64,000 nt of DNA from NCBI GenBank assembly GCA_019925095.2, contig CM034405.1:8940401-9004400 (forward strand), written 5' to 3'. This DNA is from Dendrolimus kikuchii (taxonomy: Eukaryota > Arthropoda > Insecta > Lepidoptera > Lasiocampidae). Each line of letters opens with the position of its first letter. The stretch's first letter is position 1. Positions 11,103 to 22,194 of this stretch are shown in pieces. The notes below the pieces were generated by a model. It saw nothing but the letters and a program-made list of their open reading frames with translations, searched no databases and was not told the DNA's origin. Made by a program: the position numbers and the translations under genes.

Positions 11103-11107
11103 TGCAC

Positions 11108-12971
11108 TAGTGCTATTAAAAAACGGAAAACAGCTGAGAATTCCAGTAGGAATATGTCTTCAGAGAATTACGACGCCTTGTTGGATATACAGAAGGAGAC
11201 AAGGAAGTTATTTAAAAAGAAGAAATTTGAGGGTTGGAGAACATTCTGTAGTTCTTTGACGCCTGAAACTCATTCTACTGTTATTTGGCGTAACATCAAA
11301 AGATTTAGATCAGCAACTAACCATTCTAACACAGCACTCCTTCCTGTTGTATTAGCTGATCAATTCCTTGACCGTTTGGCCCCCGCTTCTGCCCCACAGC
11401 ATGATTTAATTTGTCCTTTACTATCTACTTCTGTCAATCCTTCTTCCACTTTAAACCAGCCTTTTACATTAGTTGAGTTGAAAGGGGTCCTCGCTCATGT
11501 TAAGGATAGCGCCCCCGCCGAAGATGGGATTCCGTATTCATTTTTAACTCATCTAGGTGAAAACGGTCAAAATTATTTTCTAAATGTTATAAACAAAGTC
11601 GTCACGACATGTGACATTCCTGCATTTTGGAAAAGTCAAATAGTGTTGCCATTTTTAAAACCAAATAAAACTCCTTCTGACGCTCAATCATATCGCCCAA
11701 TCGTTTTATCGTCTGTTATTACTAAAATTACTGAACATTTGGTGAAAAATCGTCTTGAGTGGTATATGGAAAATAAAGGGTTTCTCTCCCAGACTCAATT
11801 CGGTTTTAGGAAAGGCAAAAGTGTTGCTGATAATTTAGGAATCGTTATTACTGATATTTGCAACGCTTTTTCGGAAAACAAATGTGTAGCTGCCGCTTTC
11901 TTAGATATTAATTCTGCGTATGATAATGTTTTAATTCCTGTCCTCAAACGAAAGTTAGATAGCTTAAATGTTCCATACCTTTTAACAAACTTTGTTATAC
12001 ACTTACTTTCTGAGAGGAAAATTACTTTAGATGTAGGAGACCCATATACACCGAGTAGACTGGTTTGGAAAGGTTTGCCACAAGGATCTGTTTTGAGTCC
12101 CTTGCTATATAACATCTATACATATGACCTAGAGGGATCACTGGATAATACTGTCAGTATTCTACAATATGCGGATGACTTGGTACTTTATGCTAAAGAT
12201 AATAGTATTACCACTGCTGGACTACTCCTTTCATCTCCACTGATCTCACTTAAAGTATGGATGGATGATAACGGGTTAGATCTGTCACCTTCAAAAAGCA
12301 CAGGCATTGTATTTACTAGATCGCGTGCTCACCCTCCTGTAAGTATAAATTACAACAATATACCCATACCCACTAAAAATCAAGTAAAGTTTTTAGGAAT
12401 TATACTTGATACTAAGTTGACGGGCCTCCCTCATTGCGATTACGTAGCTGCAAAATGTGAACGGAATTTGAACATACTCCGATGTCTACGTGGTGTCTGG
12501 TGGGGTGCGCATCCGAATACAATGAGATGGGTTTACAATGCCGTTATTAGAAGTGTCTTGGATTTTGGTACATATTTCTTGGATCCGGGCAGTGTGGCTG
12601 GATTTAAGAAATTAGATCTAGTACAATCACGAGCTCTAAGAATTATTTCCGGAGCTATGAAGTCTAGTCCCATCAATGCCCTTCAAATTGAATGCTGCGA
12701 TCCCCCTTTACATTTAAGACGGCAGTACCTTTCTGACAGATTCGTCTTTCGAATCGTACAGTTTTCTAACCATCCCCTTATTTCTAAACTTCAACTTCTT
12801 CCCGATAAAATATCTTCGTCTAAGTATTGGTCTCGTAAACCTTCACCATGTTTAGTTAAAAGTTATCAAAAGTTTCAGACTATACGAGCACCTACACACT
12901 CATTTCAGTTACTTCCTTTATTTAGTGGTTCATACGAATCTTTGCTTCTTACCCCCGATATTTGCTTTTGA
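11108..12971 (+). pseudogene. I-1 ORF2 reverse transcriptase part
   Basis: The continuation of I-1 ORF2 after copia. Motifs appear in RT order: SYRPIVLSSVITKITEHLVK, QFGFRKGKSVADN, FLDINSAYDN (motif A), GLPQGSVLSPLLYNIYT (motif B), QYADDLVLY (intact active site) and FLGIILDTKLTG (thumb side). A TGA at 12969-12971 ends the frame, and RNase H follows in another frame. The open stretch is over 600 codons, so decay is recent or mild in this part. Confidence 0.9.
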
Positions 12972-13020
12972 CTTGACATTAAAAAGTCTGACTCCATGCC
13001 AACAACACGTTTAATTCTAT

Positions 13021-13890
13021 AGTTAACAATAAATGGCAAAACTGGCATCATATTTATACCGATGTATCAAAGCATTCTATGGAATGTCTTGGTGTTGGTG
13101 TGTTCCATAAACAGTATAATATAGTTCAAAAAATCAAATTTCCTCCTGAAACATCCGTCTTTACTGGAGAATGTTTTGGTCTTTTAAGAGCCATTGAGTA
13201 TGTAATTACTTTCAAATTAAATAGAACTGTTATATTCTCTGATGCTCTTAGTTCCTTACAGGCCTTGGCAAAATTTTCATTAAAATCAAACCCATATTTT
13301 CATGTCATATTTGAATGTAAGAAAAAGCTGTTACATTGCCAAATTAATAATTATTTAGTAACCTTTTGCTGGATACCTAGCCACTGCGGTATAAGTGGAA
13401 ATGTTAGAGCTGATAGTTTGGCGAACGATGCTACTATGGATGGAGATATTTATCCGTACAGGAATTTTGGCCATGATCTTGCTTCTTTGCCTAGCACATA
13501 CCTCCATGATTCGTGGAACATGTGCTGGAGCGAGAGTGGTCGGATCAAGGGTCGTTTCCTGTACGGTTTGCAGTCGTCGGTTCCCAAGAAGCACTGGTTC
13601 GCTAAACTCTCGTTTGGTAAAACTGCTACTTCCATTTTGATTCGCATGCGCCTTGGACATCTCTGTATTCCGGTGCATTTACATAGACTTGGAATTGTCT
13701 CGAGTCCAGCCTGCGAATGCGGTGAGAATTATTGTGACATGAACCATGTTTTTTTGTCCTGTCCTGTGTATGATCACACTTCTCTTTACGACTCTTTAAT
13801 TTCTCTTTCCGTTCCTCTTCCTACTTCTATGTCTTTATTACTTAAGGATTGTAAATTCGATGTATATAGTATATTACTGGCTAGTATACT
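13021..13890 (+). pseudogene. I-1 RNase H and C-terminal part
   Basis: RNase H that would degrade RNA in the RNA-DNA hybrid. Acidic residues expected in the active site are present in order: YTDVSKHS, FTGECFGLL, IFSDALSSL and RADSLANDA. The C-terminal part has a CECGENYCDMNH zinc-like motif. The frame is separated from the RT by a shift near 12971. It is cut off near 13890, where the related I-3 copy continues. Confidence 0.85.
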
Positions 13891-14785
13891 ACCTTGGCTA
13901 CTGTCATCGCTAAGGTATTGGACAGTCTGCTTGACAATTTACTTGACAAACATTTAAAGTCACATGATGCTCAATTTGGTTTTAAAACAGGATTATCAAC
14001 GGAAAGTGCTATACTATGTCTTAAACAGACAGTTCAGTATTATACTGTTAGAAAGACACCTATTTTCGCCTGTTTTTTGGACTTGTCGAAGGCGTTTGAC
14101 CTCGTAAATTATGGGATACTATGGAGGAAATTGGAAGGTGAATCGACTCTGCCGCCTGCTATTGTATCAATTTTTAAATATTGGTACAATAATCAGAAAA
14201 ATATTGTAAGATGGGCAGAGTCGTACTCGGACATGTATAGGCTGGAATGCGGGGTGAGGCAGGGGGGGTTAAGCTCTCCTCGCCTTTTCAACTTTTACAT
14301 GAATCAGCTGATAGATGAACTCAGCAGAGCACATGTCGGATGTCATATAGATGGGGTGTGTATGAACAACATTAGTTACGCTGATGACATGGTTCTGCTG
14401 AGCCCATCTATCGGCGGTCTGAGGCGGCTCTTGTCAATATGTGAATCGTACGCGGTGAACCATGGCCTTAGATATAATGTTAAGAAGAGCGAGGTTATGA
14501 TATTTAAATCAGGCGCTAAATCTTACGATATCATTCCTGAAGTATACCTCTGTGGCAAACCGATATCAAGGGTTTCCAAGTTTAAGTATCTGGGACACTG
14601 GATAACCGAAGACTTAAAGGATGATTGTGATATAGACCGGGAACGTAGGTCGCTGGCTGTCCGATGTAACATGCTGGCCCGCAGGTTCGCACGCTGTACT
14701 CAAGAGGTAAAGAAGACGCTTTTCCGAGCATACTGTCAGTCCTTCTACACGTGCAGCCTGTGGGTCAGTTATACGCAGCGGGTAT
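13890..14785 (+). pseudogene. Reverse transcriptase fragment of another non-LTR family
   Basis: One open frame from about 13894 with AQFGFKTGLSTESAIL, FLDLSKAFDLVNYG (motif A), GVRQGGLSSPRLFNFYMN (motif B), SYADDMVLL (active site), and then KYLGHWITEDL. It begins in mid-RT with no endonuclease, so it is 5'-truncated. It ends near 14785 at AT-rich repeat. I would place it near the CR1/L2 group, but that is a guess. Confidence 0.75.
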
Positions 14786-14833
14786 ATTATTATTTCACAT
14801 ATATTTATTTATATTCTTTTTTATGTTTTTTTA

Positions 14834-14835
<2 letters not shown>

Positions 14836-14877
<42 letters not shown>
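14836..14877. repeat. TA dinucleotide microsatellite
   Basis: About 40 bases of nearly pure TA between the RT fragment and the Dong/R4-like element. It may be part of either insertion junction. Confidence 0.9.
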
Positions 14878-14878
<1 letters not shown>

Positions 14879-14894
14879 AAAAAATAAAATAAAC

Positions 14895-16020
14895 ACATAT
14901 TAAAAAAATATAAAAAGATGACGTCCGTCGGCAGCGGGGCCTAGGGTCCAAGCTACCGGTGGTTAAGGCTCCAGAGACAGGAACTTCCTCACAATGCGTG
15001 CCGTGCTCAGGAGAACCGCCTTCTGCATCTGGCCCTTCACCCATTTACCGAGCGAGAGCCTCTCTAGGTGTCGGTCGAGGCTCTTCGCTATTAGACCGTT
15101 AACAGACACCACTATCGGTACGATGATCGTTGAGTCCATATGCCACATGGCCGTAATCTCGTGCGCGAGGTCAAGGTATTTCGTTAATTTGTCAGTTTCA
15201 GCTTTTATGAGATTACAGTCATGTGGGATACTTATATCAACAAGCATCGTACGTCTCGCAGATCGATCTATTATCACAATGTCAGGCTTATTGGCAACAA
15301 TAGTCCTGTCTGTGATAATAGATCGATCCCAGTAGAGCGTGATATGACCATTTTCGAGAACTGGCTCAGGGGCATATTTATAATAAGGTACCTCATTCGC
15401 TATCAAACCGTATCGAAGAGCAAGTTGCTGATGGATGATCCTGGCTACTAGGTTGTGCCTATGCAAGTACTCGGAGTTAGCAAGACGAGAACAACAGGAA
15501 GTAACATGCCTGATGGATTCGCCCGGGCGATGACACGCCCGGCATACGTCGAGCGTGCCGTCCTTCAGGATGTACTTCCTGTAGTTGTTCGTCTTGATAA
15601 CCTCGTCCATAATTGCACAGACAAACCCTTCGGTTTCCCCAAAGAGGTCACCGAAACGTAGCCAGTTCACCGACGCCGGCAAGTCTATGTCGGGCCCATA
15701 TAACGCCTGGTAAAACCTGCCGTGCAGCTCCTTGCTCTTCCATATGTCCATTCGCTCGGAGGTACTCAATACCGTAGGTCTGAGCCAATTCTCTTTTGCA
15801 AGAGAGAGCGGGGTGAATCCCTTGTCTACTGACACCATATCTCGATGCATACTTTCGTCAGTTTTCAGGAAGTATTCTCGTAGATTATACACCTCACGGT
15901 TGTGTAAGTCTTTAGCGTTTAGAAATCCCCGGCCACCACACTTCCGTGGGATGTACAATCTCATCACAGATGATCGTGGATGGTGCATCCGATATGTTGT
16001 CAGTATACAACGGACCCTAC
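14895..16020 (-). mobile_element. Dong/R4-like non-LTR retrotransposon, 3' part
   Basis: A 341-codon open frame (15988-14963) is the C-terminal part of an R2/R4-type protein. It has a C-x2-C-x8-H-x4-C motif (CRACHRPGESIRHVTSCC), then RHNLVARIIHQQLA. A restriction-like endonuclease signature follows (KPDIVIID, then a Lys/Tyr after LVDISIP). The RT is missing, so the copy is 5'-truncated. The upstream junction lies in a TAA/ATT repeat (16021-16041). Dong, the Bombyx member of this clade, is known to insert into TAA repeats. The clade call is inference from motifs plus target. Confidence 0.72.
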
Positions 16021-16041
16021 GATTATTATTATTATTATTAT
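16021..16041. repeat. ATT/TAA triplet repeat at the Dong-like junction
   Basis: About six and a half ATT units directly abut the element's 5' junction. This is the expected target type for a Dong element. Confidence 0.85.
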
Positions 16042-16838
16042 ATTAAATTCATTTATTGTAAATAATCAAATTAAACTTTAATTTTAGTAGTTTGTACATA
16101 TTTAGTAATTATTTTGACACGTTTTTTCCAAATTTTCGGTAAAGTTTCTATTTTTTCGCGTTACGTTTCCCTCGTTTTATAAAACTGCCATTTACACATG
16201 ACTCTGGCTGAATGCACAAACCGTGCCAAGCCATTATTGAACAAAGAAGAAGAAGAGTCTATAATCAGCTGTGTTTGTAACATGGACAGTAGAGTATAAA
16301 GACCTTAGAGTAACGAACTATACTCTATACAAGGAATTGTACTACTTGTCGCTAGATCAACAAAAATATATATAAATGTAAATTTTATTATCTTAGGGTT
16401 TTATTACGAGAAATATTTTTTTTTTTAAATTGTATATTTGGTGAGCAATACAGAGTTATCTATCTATTTATCATATCGTTAATCCCTAAAAATATATTGC
16501 GCCTAAAAAAATCCCTACATATTGAAACACTAAATTTAGGGTTATCCCAAAGTTGGCAATGTTCTGTTCTACTGTTTGTGCTACTATGTTCAGATAATGT
16601 CAATTAATGTCAGAAATATTTTATACAAATTAAAAATAATATTGTCTATTTAATATTTGCTTATCTCACGACTTACACCTTTATAGAGAACTATTAATCG
16701 ATTGATCTGTTATTCGGCATTTATTAAATCGTCTGTTAAAGTGACTAAAAATAAATGACGGCCTTTTAATTGATCTTTGATCTTGTGACAAATTGTACTT
16801 GTAAAACCGTTGGTATACCAGTCCTCTACTCTAACATA
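16042..16838. other. FNTB upstream region, no gene seen
   Basis: AT-rich sequence that should include the FNTB promoter and 5' UTR. The only recognisable item is the second copy of the 71-bp unit at 16196-16266. No core promoter motif could be assigned. Confidence 0.4.
16196..16266. repeat. Second copy of the 71-bp unit
   Basis: Nearly identical to 5855-5925, in the same orientation. The flanks are unrelated to the mariner fragment there. It lies about 570 bp upstream of the FNTB start. Confidence 0.75.
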
Positions 16839-19836
16839 ATGGAAAGTCGTATAAGATGTTACGAAAATATTTTAGAAGAGTCTTTTAATACTGAAAATGT
16901 TGTTACAGACACATCATCAGATCAGGTACATATTGTTTGTTTATCATATTCTTAAGAGGTACTTTTTGGTACTAAACTATATTTATTATATAATAAATTT
17001 CAGGTATACATCGAGTCTATGATACTAAAGGTTTATAAACAATTTGAAAAAGACTCTTCTCTAGATCCAGAATTGCCTTTACTAAAGAAAAAAATTCACA
17101 GTAGAGTGCTAAAAAGCTGGTTATTCAATTTACCCAAAAGTTATGAATGTCTTGATGCAAGTAGACCTTGGCTAGTTTACTGGATTTTACATTCTCTATG
17201 GTTATTAAATGATATGCCAGACAGTGAAACATTGTCTCAAGTGGTTGAGTTCTTATCACATTGCCAGCATGAGGATGGGGGATATGGAGGTGGACCTGGG
17301 CAGTACCCACATCTTGGCACAACTTATGCAGCAGTTAATGCACTGAGCATTATAGGTACAGATGAAGCATATGATTCATTAGACAGAAGCAGTCTACAGA
17401 GATTTCTTTGGACTGTCCGAGATGTGGATGGGTCTTTTGCTCTCCACAAAGGTGGTGAACGAGATATAAGAGGTGCCTACTGTGCTGTTAGTATAGCAAA
17501 AATAACAAACACATGTACAGAGGCTCTGTTTGATAAAACTGCTGAATGGGTAGTTAGTTGTCAAACTTATGAAGGAGGCTTTGCTGGCTGTCCAGGAATG
17601 GAAGCTCATGGAGGTTATGCTTTCTGTGGAATTGCAGCTCTGGCTCTCTTAAACAGGACCCAGCTGTGTGATATAGATGCTCTTTTGAGGTGGATTGTGA
17701 ACCGTCAAATGCGAGTAGAAGGTGGCTTCCAAGGCAGAACTAATAAACTAGTGGATGGCTGTTACTCTTTTTGGCAAGGTGCAGCTTTCCCTATCATCAG
17801 TGCCATTTTAGCCCAAGGTACAACAAAGTGTTGTTACAATGTAAACTTTTGCTAGATTGTAACAAAAATTATATAATAAATATATATATAATTCCTTTTC
17901 AGACAATAAAGAATTAATCGAAAATGTACTTTTCAACCAAGCTGCTCTACAGGAGTACATAATTATTTGCTGTCAAGAGAAAAATGGTGGCCTCATTGAT
18001 AAACCAGGAAAGTAAGTATAAGTTTTGTTTTCCATCATTATTATTGGTTTAATTTTATAAGCTGGAGTTTAACTTTGGAGTCAATGTCAGTATGCCTACT
18101 TATTTAAATATAATCAAAATAATAAATTTACCAATGGTTTTAGTACAATACACTTTTATTCCATAGCTTTATACACACCTTTGCTTATATAGACTTCAGA
18201 TCCAGTACCAAGATCTTCTATTGCAAACAGGCGGCTTTTTCAACTTGATGGCAAAGTACCTCGTGTGAATTTGAGGGTGGATGATAGATTATTCCATCCA
18301 GTCCAACTTTGTGCCAAGATAAAAATTGTATTATGTTGCCTATAATTTTATCAATATACCAACTGAGGGGTGTAATTTCAATACCCACTAAAATGTCTTA
18401 AGAGAATTTATGCAAAATGATATTTCTTGATAATATTGTGCAGGTAATATATGCTATAAGAAACATTTGATAATAATTTGTTTCTCCCATCATCCCATTC
18501 CTTAAAAATGTGGAAAATGTTTACAACCATTTTTGAATAAAGTTTAAATTAAAATCTGTTATAGAGGACTAACACTTTATTGTTCGGTGGGTGGTGTTAT
18601 GCAAAAATGAACAAATGAAAAATAATAAAAAAAATCTAACAAAAAAGAAATCAACTTTATAAGTAACTGAATTTCAAAAAATAAATATTTCAATGATGTG
18701 AAGTAAGAGTGTGAGATTTGTTTTTTATGTTTTACTCTGCACCGACTTCGAGGTCTTGTAGAAATATAATTTTTTTGCTTTTTAGTTACTTTTAAAGTCA
18801 GTTTCTTATTTGCTAGAAATTTTTTATTTTCTACTTAGGTTACATTTATGGTATCCAATAACAATGAAATATACAAAACTATCTTAAAGCTGTACTGAAT
18901 CCAACTGTAACAGAAAGATTGAAATCGGTTCAGAAACAAAAAAAGTTATGGCTGAACATATGTAAAACAAAATTACACAATGAATTGAGAACCTCCTCAT
19001 TTTTTTGGTGTCAGTTGAAAAAGAGCAGTTTCTAAGATTGTGGATTGCATGGAATGAATTGAATGAATGATATTAAAACCTGCGAACAACTCTCATCAAA
19101 ACAACCAAGATTGCCATACTATTTTATATGTCATGTTTCAAATGCAACATTGTTATTGTTTGATTTAATTTTAGAAGATTTTGATTATAACAGTAGTTAT
19201 TTTAACGGTATTTGCAACTAATATTACTATTAGACTGAATTTACTTTGTATTTTGATGACTTATGAAAATTAACATGTTTATTATTTTGCAAAGTAAATT
19301 TTTAATTTTCTTTTAGTGTAAAAACAATGTCCAAAAGTGATTTTAGCAGGTTTTAAAACTACACCCCTCAAGTTATGACTAATTCATTCCTAAGTGTGTG
19401 AAGATAAAGCAAACATTAACTTTTATATATGTATAAAGAATAATTCTGTATATCTGTAATTGTAGTACTGTGCTTCCTTGGAAAAGGTGTCATTAAATTT
19501 CTTCAAGGCGACACATTGGTGTTATCCCTGGAGTTGCAAATGTGCATACATGACAATAACCACTTTACATCACGTGGGCCTATGCCTATTTAAAATAAAA
19601 ATCAATGATTGTTTTGTACTTGTTGCAGAGCAAGAGACATTTATCATACATGCTATGTATTGAGTGGGCTATCAGTAGCACAACACAGCACTGGGGTGGG
19701 AGATCCCTATGTGGTAGGTTGTCCTGGAAATGAGTTAAACAGAGTCCATCCACTGCACAATGTGGCACCTAACCTTGTTTACAATGCTGTACACTATTTT
19801 ATAAGACACCCACCACCAGTAAAAGATAAAAATTAA
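16839..19836 (+). CDS. FNTB: Protein farnesyltransferase subunit beta
   Basis: The catalytic beta subunit of farnesyltransferase, which with the alpha subunit attaches a farnesyl group to the cysteine of C-terminal CaaX boxes (Ras, lamins) in the cytosol. Exons are 16839-16925, 17004-17817, 17903-18011 and 19629-19836. All introns are GT-AG, and the join is 1218 nt (405 residues). The alpha-alpha barrel repeats show as QHEDGGYGGGPGQ, VRDVDGSFALHKGGERDIRG, TYEGGFAGCPGMEAHGGYAF and RVEGGFQGRTNKLVDGCYSF. The zinc ligands expected for this family are D280 and C282 (DGCYSF) and H343 (IYHTCY). The length is near that of other animals (about 420-440). The third intron is 1.6 kb and contains a DNA-transposon-like repeat. 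An AATAAA lies at 19988. Confidence 0.96.
18361..19375. mobile_element. Non-autonomous DNA element in FNTB intron 3
   Basis: ACTGAGGGGTGTAATTTCAA at the left end pairs with the inverse of a right end ending ACACCCCTCAAGT. Imperfect terminal inverted repeats of about 33 bp enclose about 1 kb of AT-rich non-coding sequence. No transposase is seen. Target duplications are unclear, so the exact ends and the family remain open. Confidence 0.55.
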
Positions 19837-19987
19837 ATTATGTTGTATATATGTATTTCTTTTAATTTTCCTACTAATGTTGTTTAGTAATTAATATACA
19901 TAATATAGGAATAATTCAGGAAATAGAATGTAAATTTTCTTGAACATGACTTCCTGTTAGTTTAGAAAACATTAAAGTAGGTGTAGT

Positions 19988-19993
19988 AATAAA
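19988..19993 (+). terminator. FNTB poly(A) signal
   Basis: AATAAA 152 bases after the FNTB stop codon. It is the first canonical signal in that 3' UTR. Confidence 0.55.
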
Positions 19994-20068
19994 TGGATAT
20001 AAAATCTATAAATATCTATCAACTAAGTTGTATAATCAATTAAGGAAATGTACCTGCTTGCATTAAAG

Positions 20069-20078
20069 TTTATTTATT
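20069..20078 (-). terminator. ATG4D poly(A) signals
   Basis: Two overlapping TTTATT on the plus strand, which is AATAAA read leftward, about 85 bases past the ATG4 stop codon. Confidence 0.55.
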
Positions 20079-20160
20079 ATCTTTTAAATATATACACAAT
20101 AAATTAAAAGGCCATAGATACATATAAGTTCATACATTATTTATAACATGCACTTTGAAA

Positions 20161-21567
20161 TCACACTAATACAAATTCCTCTGACTCGATGTCTGTATCA
20201 CTATCCTGTATATTAGGGGTCACCCAGTTCTGCTCAGTTTCAAATATGGAATATCTTATATTAGGTGTGTTCATGACAGAACTGCATGATCCATTATTTA
20301 GAGTAAATATAGGGTAATCAAAATTGGCAGACACCCCTTGTGGAATCAGGAATGATTGAATAACATTAACAAAAGTTTCAAAATCATGTTGTGTGGCAAA
20401 GTAGAAGCCAATGCAACATGATGGATCCATCTTGCTCATAGCCATTTTTCTTGGGGATCTACAATGGAATGACTGCAGAGAGAAATTAGGCTGCCACACA
20501 TCCACCATTTCCTGGCAATAGTGAGGATCTAAGTGAATTAATCTATCATCTTGGTAGCCAATAAAATATAGTGAATGCTTTGGTCTACCTCCTATAATAC
20601 CTATGCAGAAATCAAGGGTTAAAAGAGATGTTAGACAGGGACCATAGATAGGGTTGAATTTATCTGTACCTAACTTAACTGGGACAAGAAGAATAAGAGA
20701 TTTCCATGAACTATGGGGTAAATTACACAGGGTATACACATCTTTAATATAGATTGTTGAGTCTTGAGCAACATAAACTTCTAAACTATCAAACTCGTAA
20801 TTTTCCTTTGAAGCAGCTGCCATAACAGCTTTTAAGCAGTGAGCTACAGAAGCAGGACCATACCAGTCACCAGGCTTTTTACCTAGAGCTTCGCCCAGGC
20901 TTACCATTTGATGGATAGATAAGGGGCTATTCACAGATGATTTATCACCAAACCATTTTATTATCATACGGTGAAAGCAATCCTCTTGGAATTCCCTTGC
21001 ATTTTGTATGGGCTTGTCAGGTGTCCATCTCCATGATCTGCCAAGAAAATGACACACTAAAGCTTGGGCAAGCAACATTTGCCCACTCCTTAACATACAT
21101 CCCCAACCACAATCTGTTGTAAAAGTAGATCCAGCCATTATGGGAAACTCCCTTCTATATGTCATCCATATTTTACTGATGAAGTCTGATTTGAAACCTT
21201 CAATGCCTTCCCCATAAATCTGTTCTATAGGGTGGTGTGCAGTAGCTTCTGTGCCAACTTCCGTAGATGACTCCAAAGATCCTGTAGGACTCAATTTGCG
21301 ATGGTAACATCGTCCAAGAAGCCAAACAGGAGACTCTTTAGAGAAACTAGTTTTTAATTTTACAGTCCAACCGAATTTTACGTTATTCCACATAGATAAT
21401 AACCTCGACTCAACTTTTCCCTTCAGATCTTGTAAATCTTCTCCATCACGAGTGTTGGATCCAGTTGGTTTGTTTTTAGTGACGTTCATTGCCACATTTT
21501 GTTTGAAGCCATTCTCAGTGGCTTGCAAGTCAGAGGTATTCACTACAAAGCTGTTAGAACCATTCAT
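20161..21567 (-). CDS. ATG4D: Autophagy cysteine protease ATG4, ATG4D/C type
   Basis: A cytosolic cysteine protease that trims ATG8/LC3-family proteins to expose the glycine for lipid conjugation, and later removes them from membranes. It is one uninterrupted 468-codon coding exon. Peptidase C54 motifs are clear: MTYRREFPIMAGSTFTTDCG, then WGCMLRSGQMLLAQAL (catalytic Cys at about 157), GDWYGPASVAHCLKA, and GIIGGRPKHSLYFIGYQDD leading to DPH (D347, H349). An extended N-terminus and the GEGIEGFKSDFISKIWMTYR pattern favour the C/D branch over A/B; insects have one of each. The C-terminus ends EEFVLV, which fits an LC3-interacting motif. An in-frame TAA nine bases upstream fixes the start. An acceptor near 21596 and donor GTAAGG at 21902 suggest a 5' UTR intron. 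Confidence 0.95.
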   Translation of the reverse strand: MNGSNSFVVNTSDLQATENGFKQNVAMNVTKNKPTGSNTRDGEDLQDLKGKVESRLLSMWNNVKFGWTVKLKTSFSKESPVWLLGRCYHRKLSPTGSLESSTEVGTEATAHHPIEQIYGEGIEGFKSDFISKIWMTYRREFPIMAGSTFTTDCGWGCMLRSGQMLLAQALVCHFLGRSWRWTPDKPIQNAREFQEDCFHRMIIKWFGDKSSVNSPLSIHQMVSLGEALGKKPGDWYGPASVAHCLKAVMAAASKENYEFDSLEVYVAQDSTIYIKDVYTLCNLPHSSWKSLILLVPVKLGTDKFNPIYGPCLTSLLTLDFCIGIIGGRPKHSLYFIGYQDDRLIHLDPHYCQEMVDVWQPNFSLQSFHCRSPRKMAMSKMDPSCCIGFYFATQHDFETFVNVIQSFLIPQGVSANFDYPIFTLNNGSCSSVMNTPNIRYSIFETEQNWVTPNIQDSDTDIESEEFVLV

Positions 21568-21595
21568 TATAATTTACAAAAGCTCCAGCAATATT

Positions 21596-22194
21596 CTGTA
21601 AAAACTACTATATGATTGATTGCCTATGAATAGGCACTGAAAGTTATTCTCGTCATTTTAAATAAAATAAACAATTTGTAAACAAACTCTCAAAGAATGC
21701 TATTTGATATCATTATACAGATATATTCACAAGAGAAAATACAAAGAAAGACTTCAGATATTTATGTTTCCTCACTCATATTATCACAATTCAATTAGAC
21801 ATACTATTGACATAAAAACACAAAATTTTATATAATAGACAATAGAAATCAGAAAAGTCAAAATGGGTGTTGCCCTTATCATAAAAATTAACAAATCCTT
21901 ACCGTAGATTAATATTTTATTAATATGTCCAGTCTCCTGAGCGGTTCTTACCCATTCTAATTCTGAGTAAATAATTTTGGGGACAAAAATATCTTGTTTA
22001 ATTAAAGGGACGAAAATTCTAGCCAAACCTGTAAATAGTAACAATTCGAGATTTCGAAAACATCTATTCAGCTATGGTACAAAGCGGGCTAAAAAACATT
22101 TCTTTGGCTAATGGCGATGACTCCCAGTCGCGCCCTAAAATTGTCTGTTTTCAATTTTATTCGATAAACTATAGACCAGGGCTTGAAGCCTTTG
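21596..22194. other. Probable 5' UTR intron, 5' exon and promoter of ATG4D
   Basis: On the minus strand a good donor (CTACG|GTAAGG at 21903/21902) and an acceptor (TTTTTACAG, ending 21596) would remove 307 bp of 5' leader. A leftward open frame at 22044-21904 (with LARIFVPLIKQDIFVP) is not recognisable and may be chance. Confidence 0.35.

Larger units (their letters stand above)
6050..13890 (+). mobile_element. I-1: I-group non-LTR retrotransposon, split by copia
   Basis: A two-ORF retrotransposon with a CCHC-type ORF1 and an ORF2 that carries endonuclease, reverse transcriptase and RNase H. That order, with RNase H, points to the I/R1 group; the family name is provisional. A copia element at 8499-11102 interrupts ORF2 and is flanked by TGCAC on both sides. 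Removing it restores the reading frame. The element is dead: ORF1 has an early stop, and ORF2 has frameshifts near 8210 and 12971. Its 3' end is cut near 13890, where a different RT fragment begins. Related copies lie at 22.4-26.6, 39.0-40.1 and 46.8-53.6 kb. Confidence 0.85.
19837..20160. other. Short intergenic gap between convergent FNTB and ATG4D
   Basis: 324 bp separate the two stop codons, holding both 3' UTRs. AATAAA for FNTB is at 19988-19993. AATAAA for the ATG4 gene (TTTATT on the plus strand) is at 20069-20078. Confidence 0.7.

Noticed and set aside
13355..13678. Minus-strand frame opposite I-1 RNase H
   Set aside because: Shadow of the RNase H reading, which carries the conserved acidic residues.
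19478..19663. Small plus-strand frame in FNTB intron 3
   Set aside because: Ends within the fourth exon in the wrong frame and has no similarity to FNTB before the acceptor.
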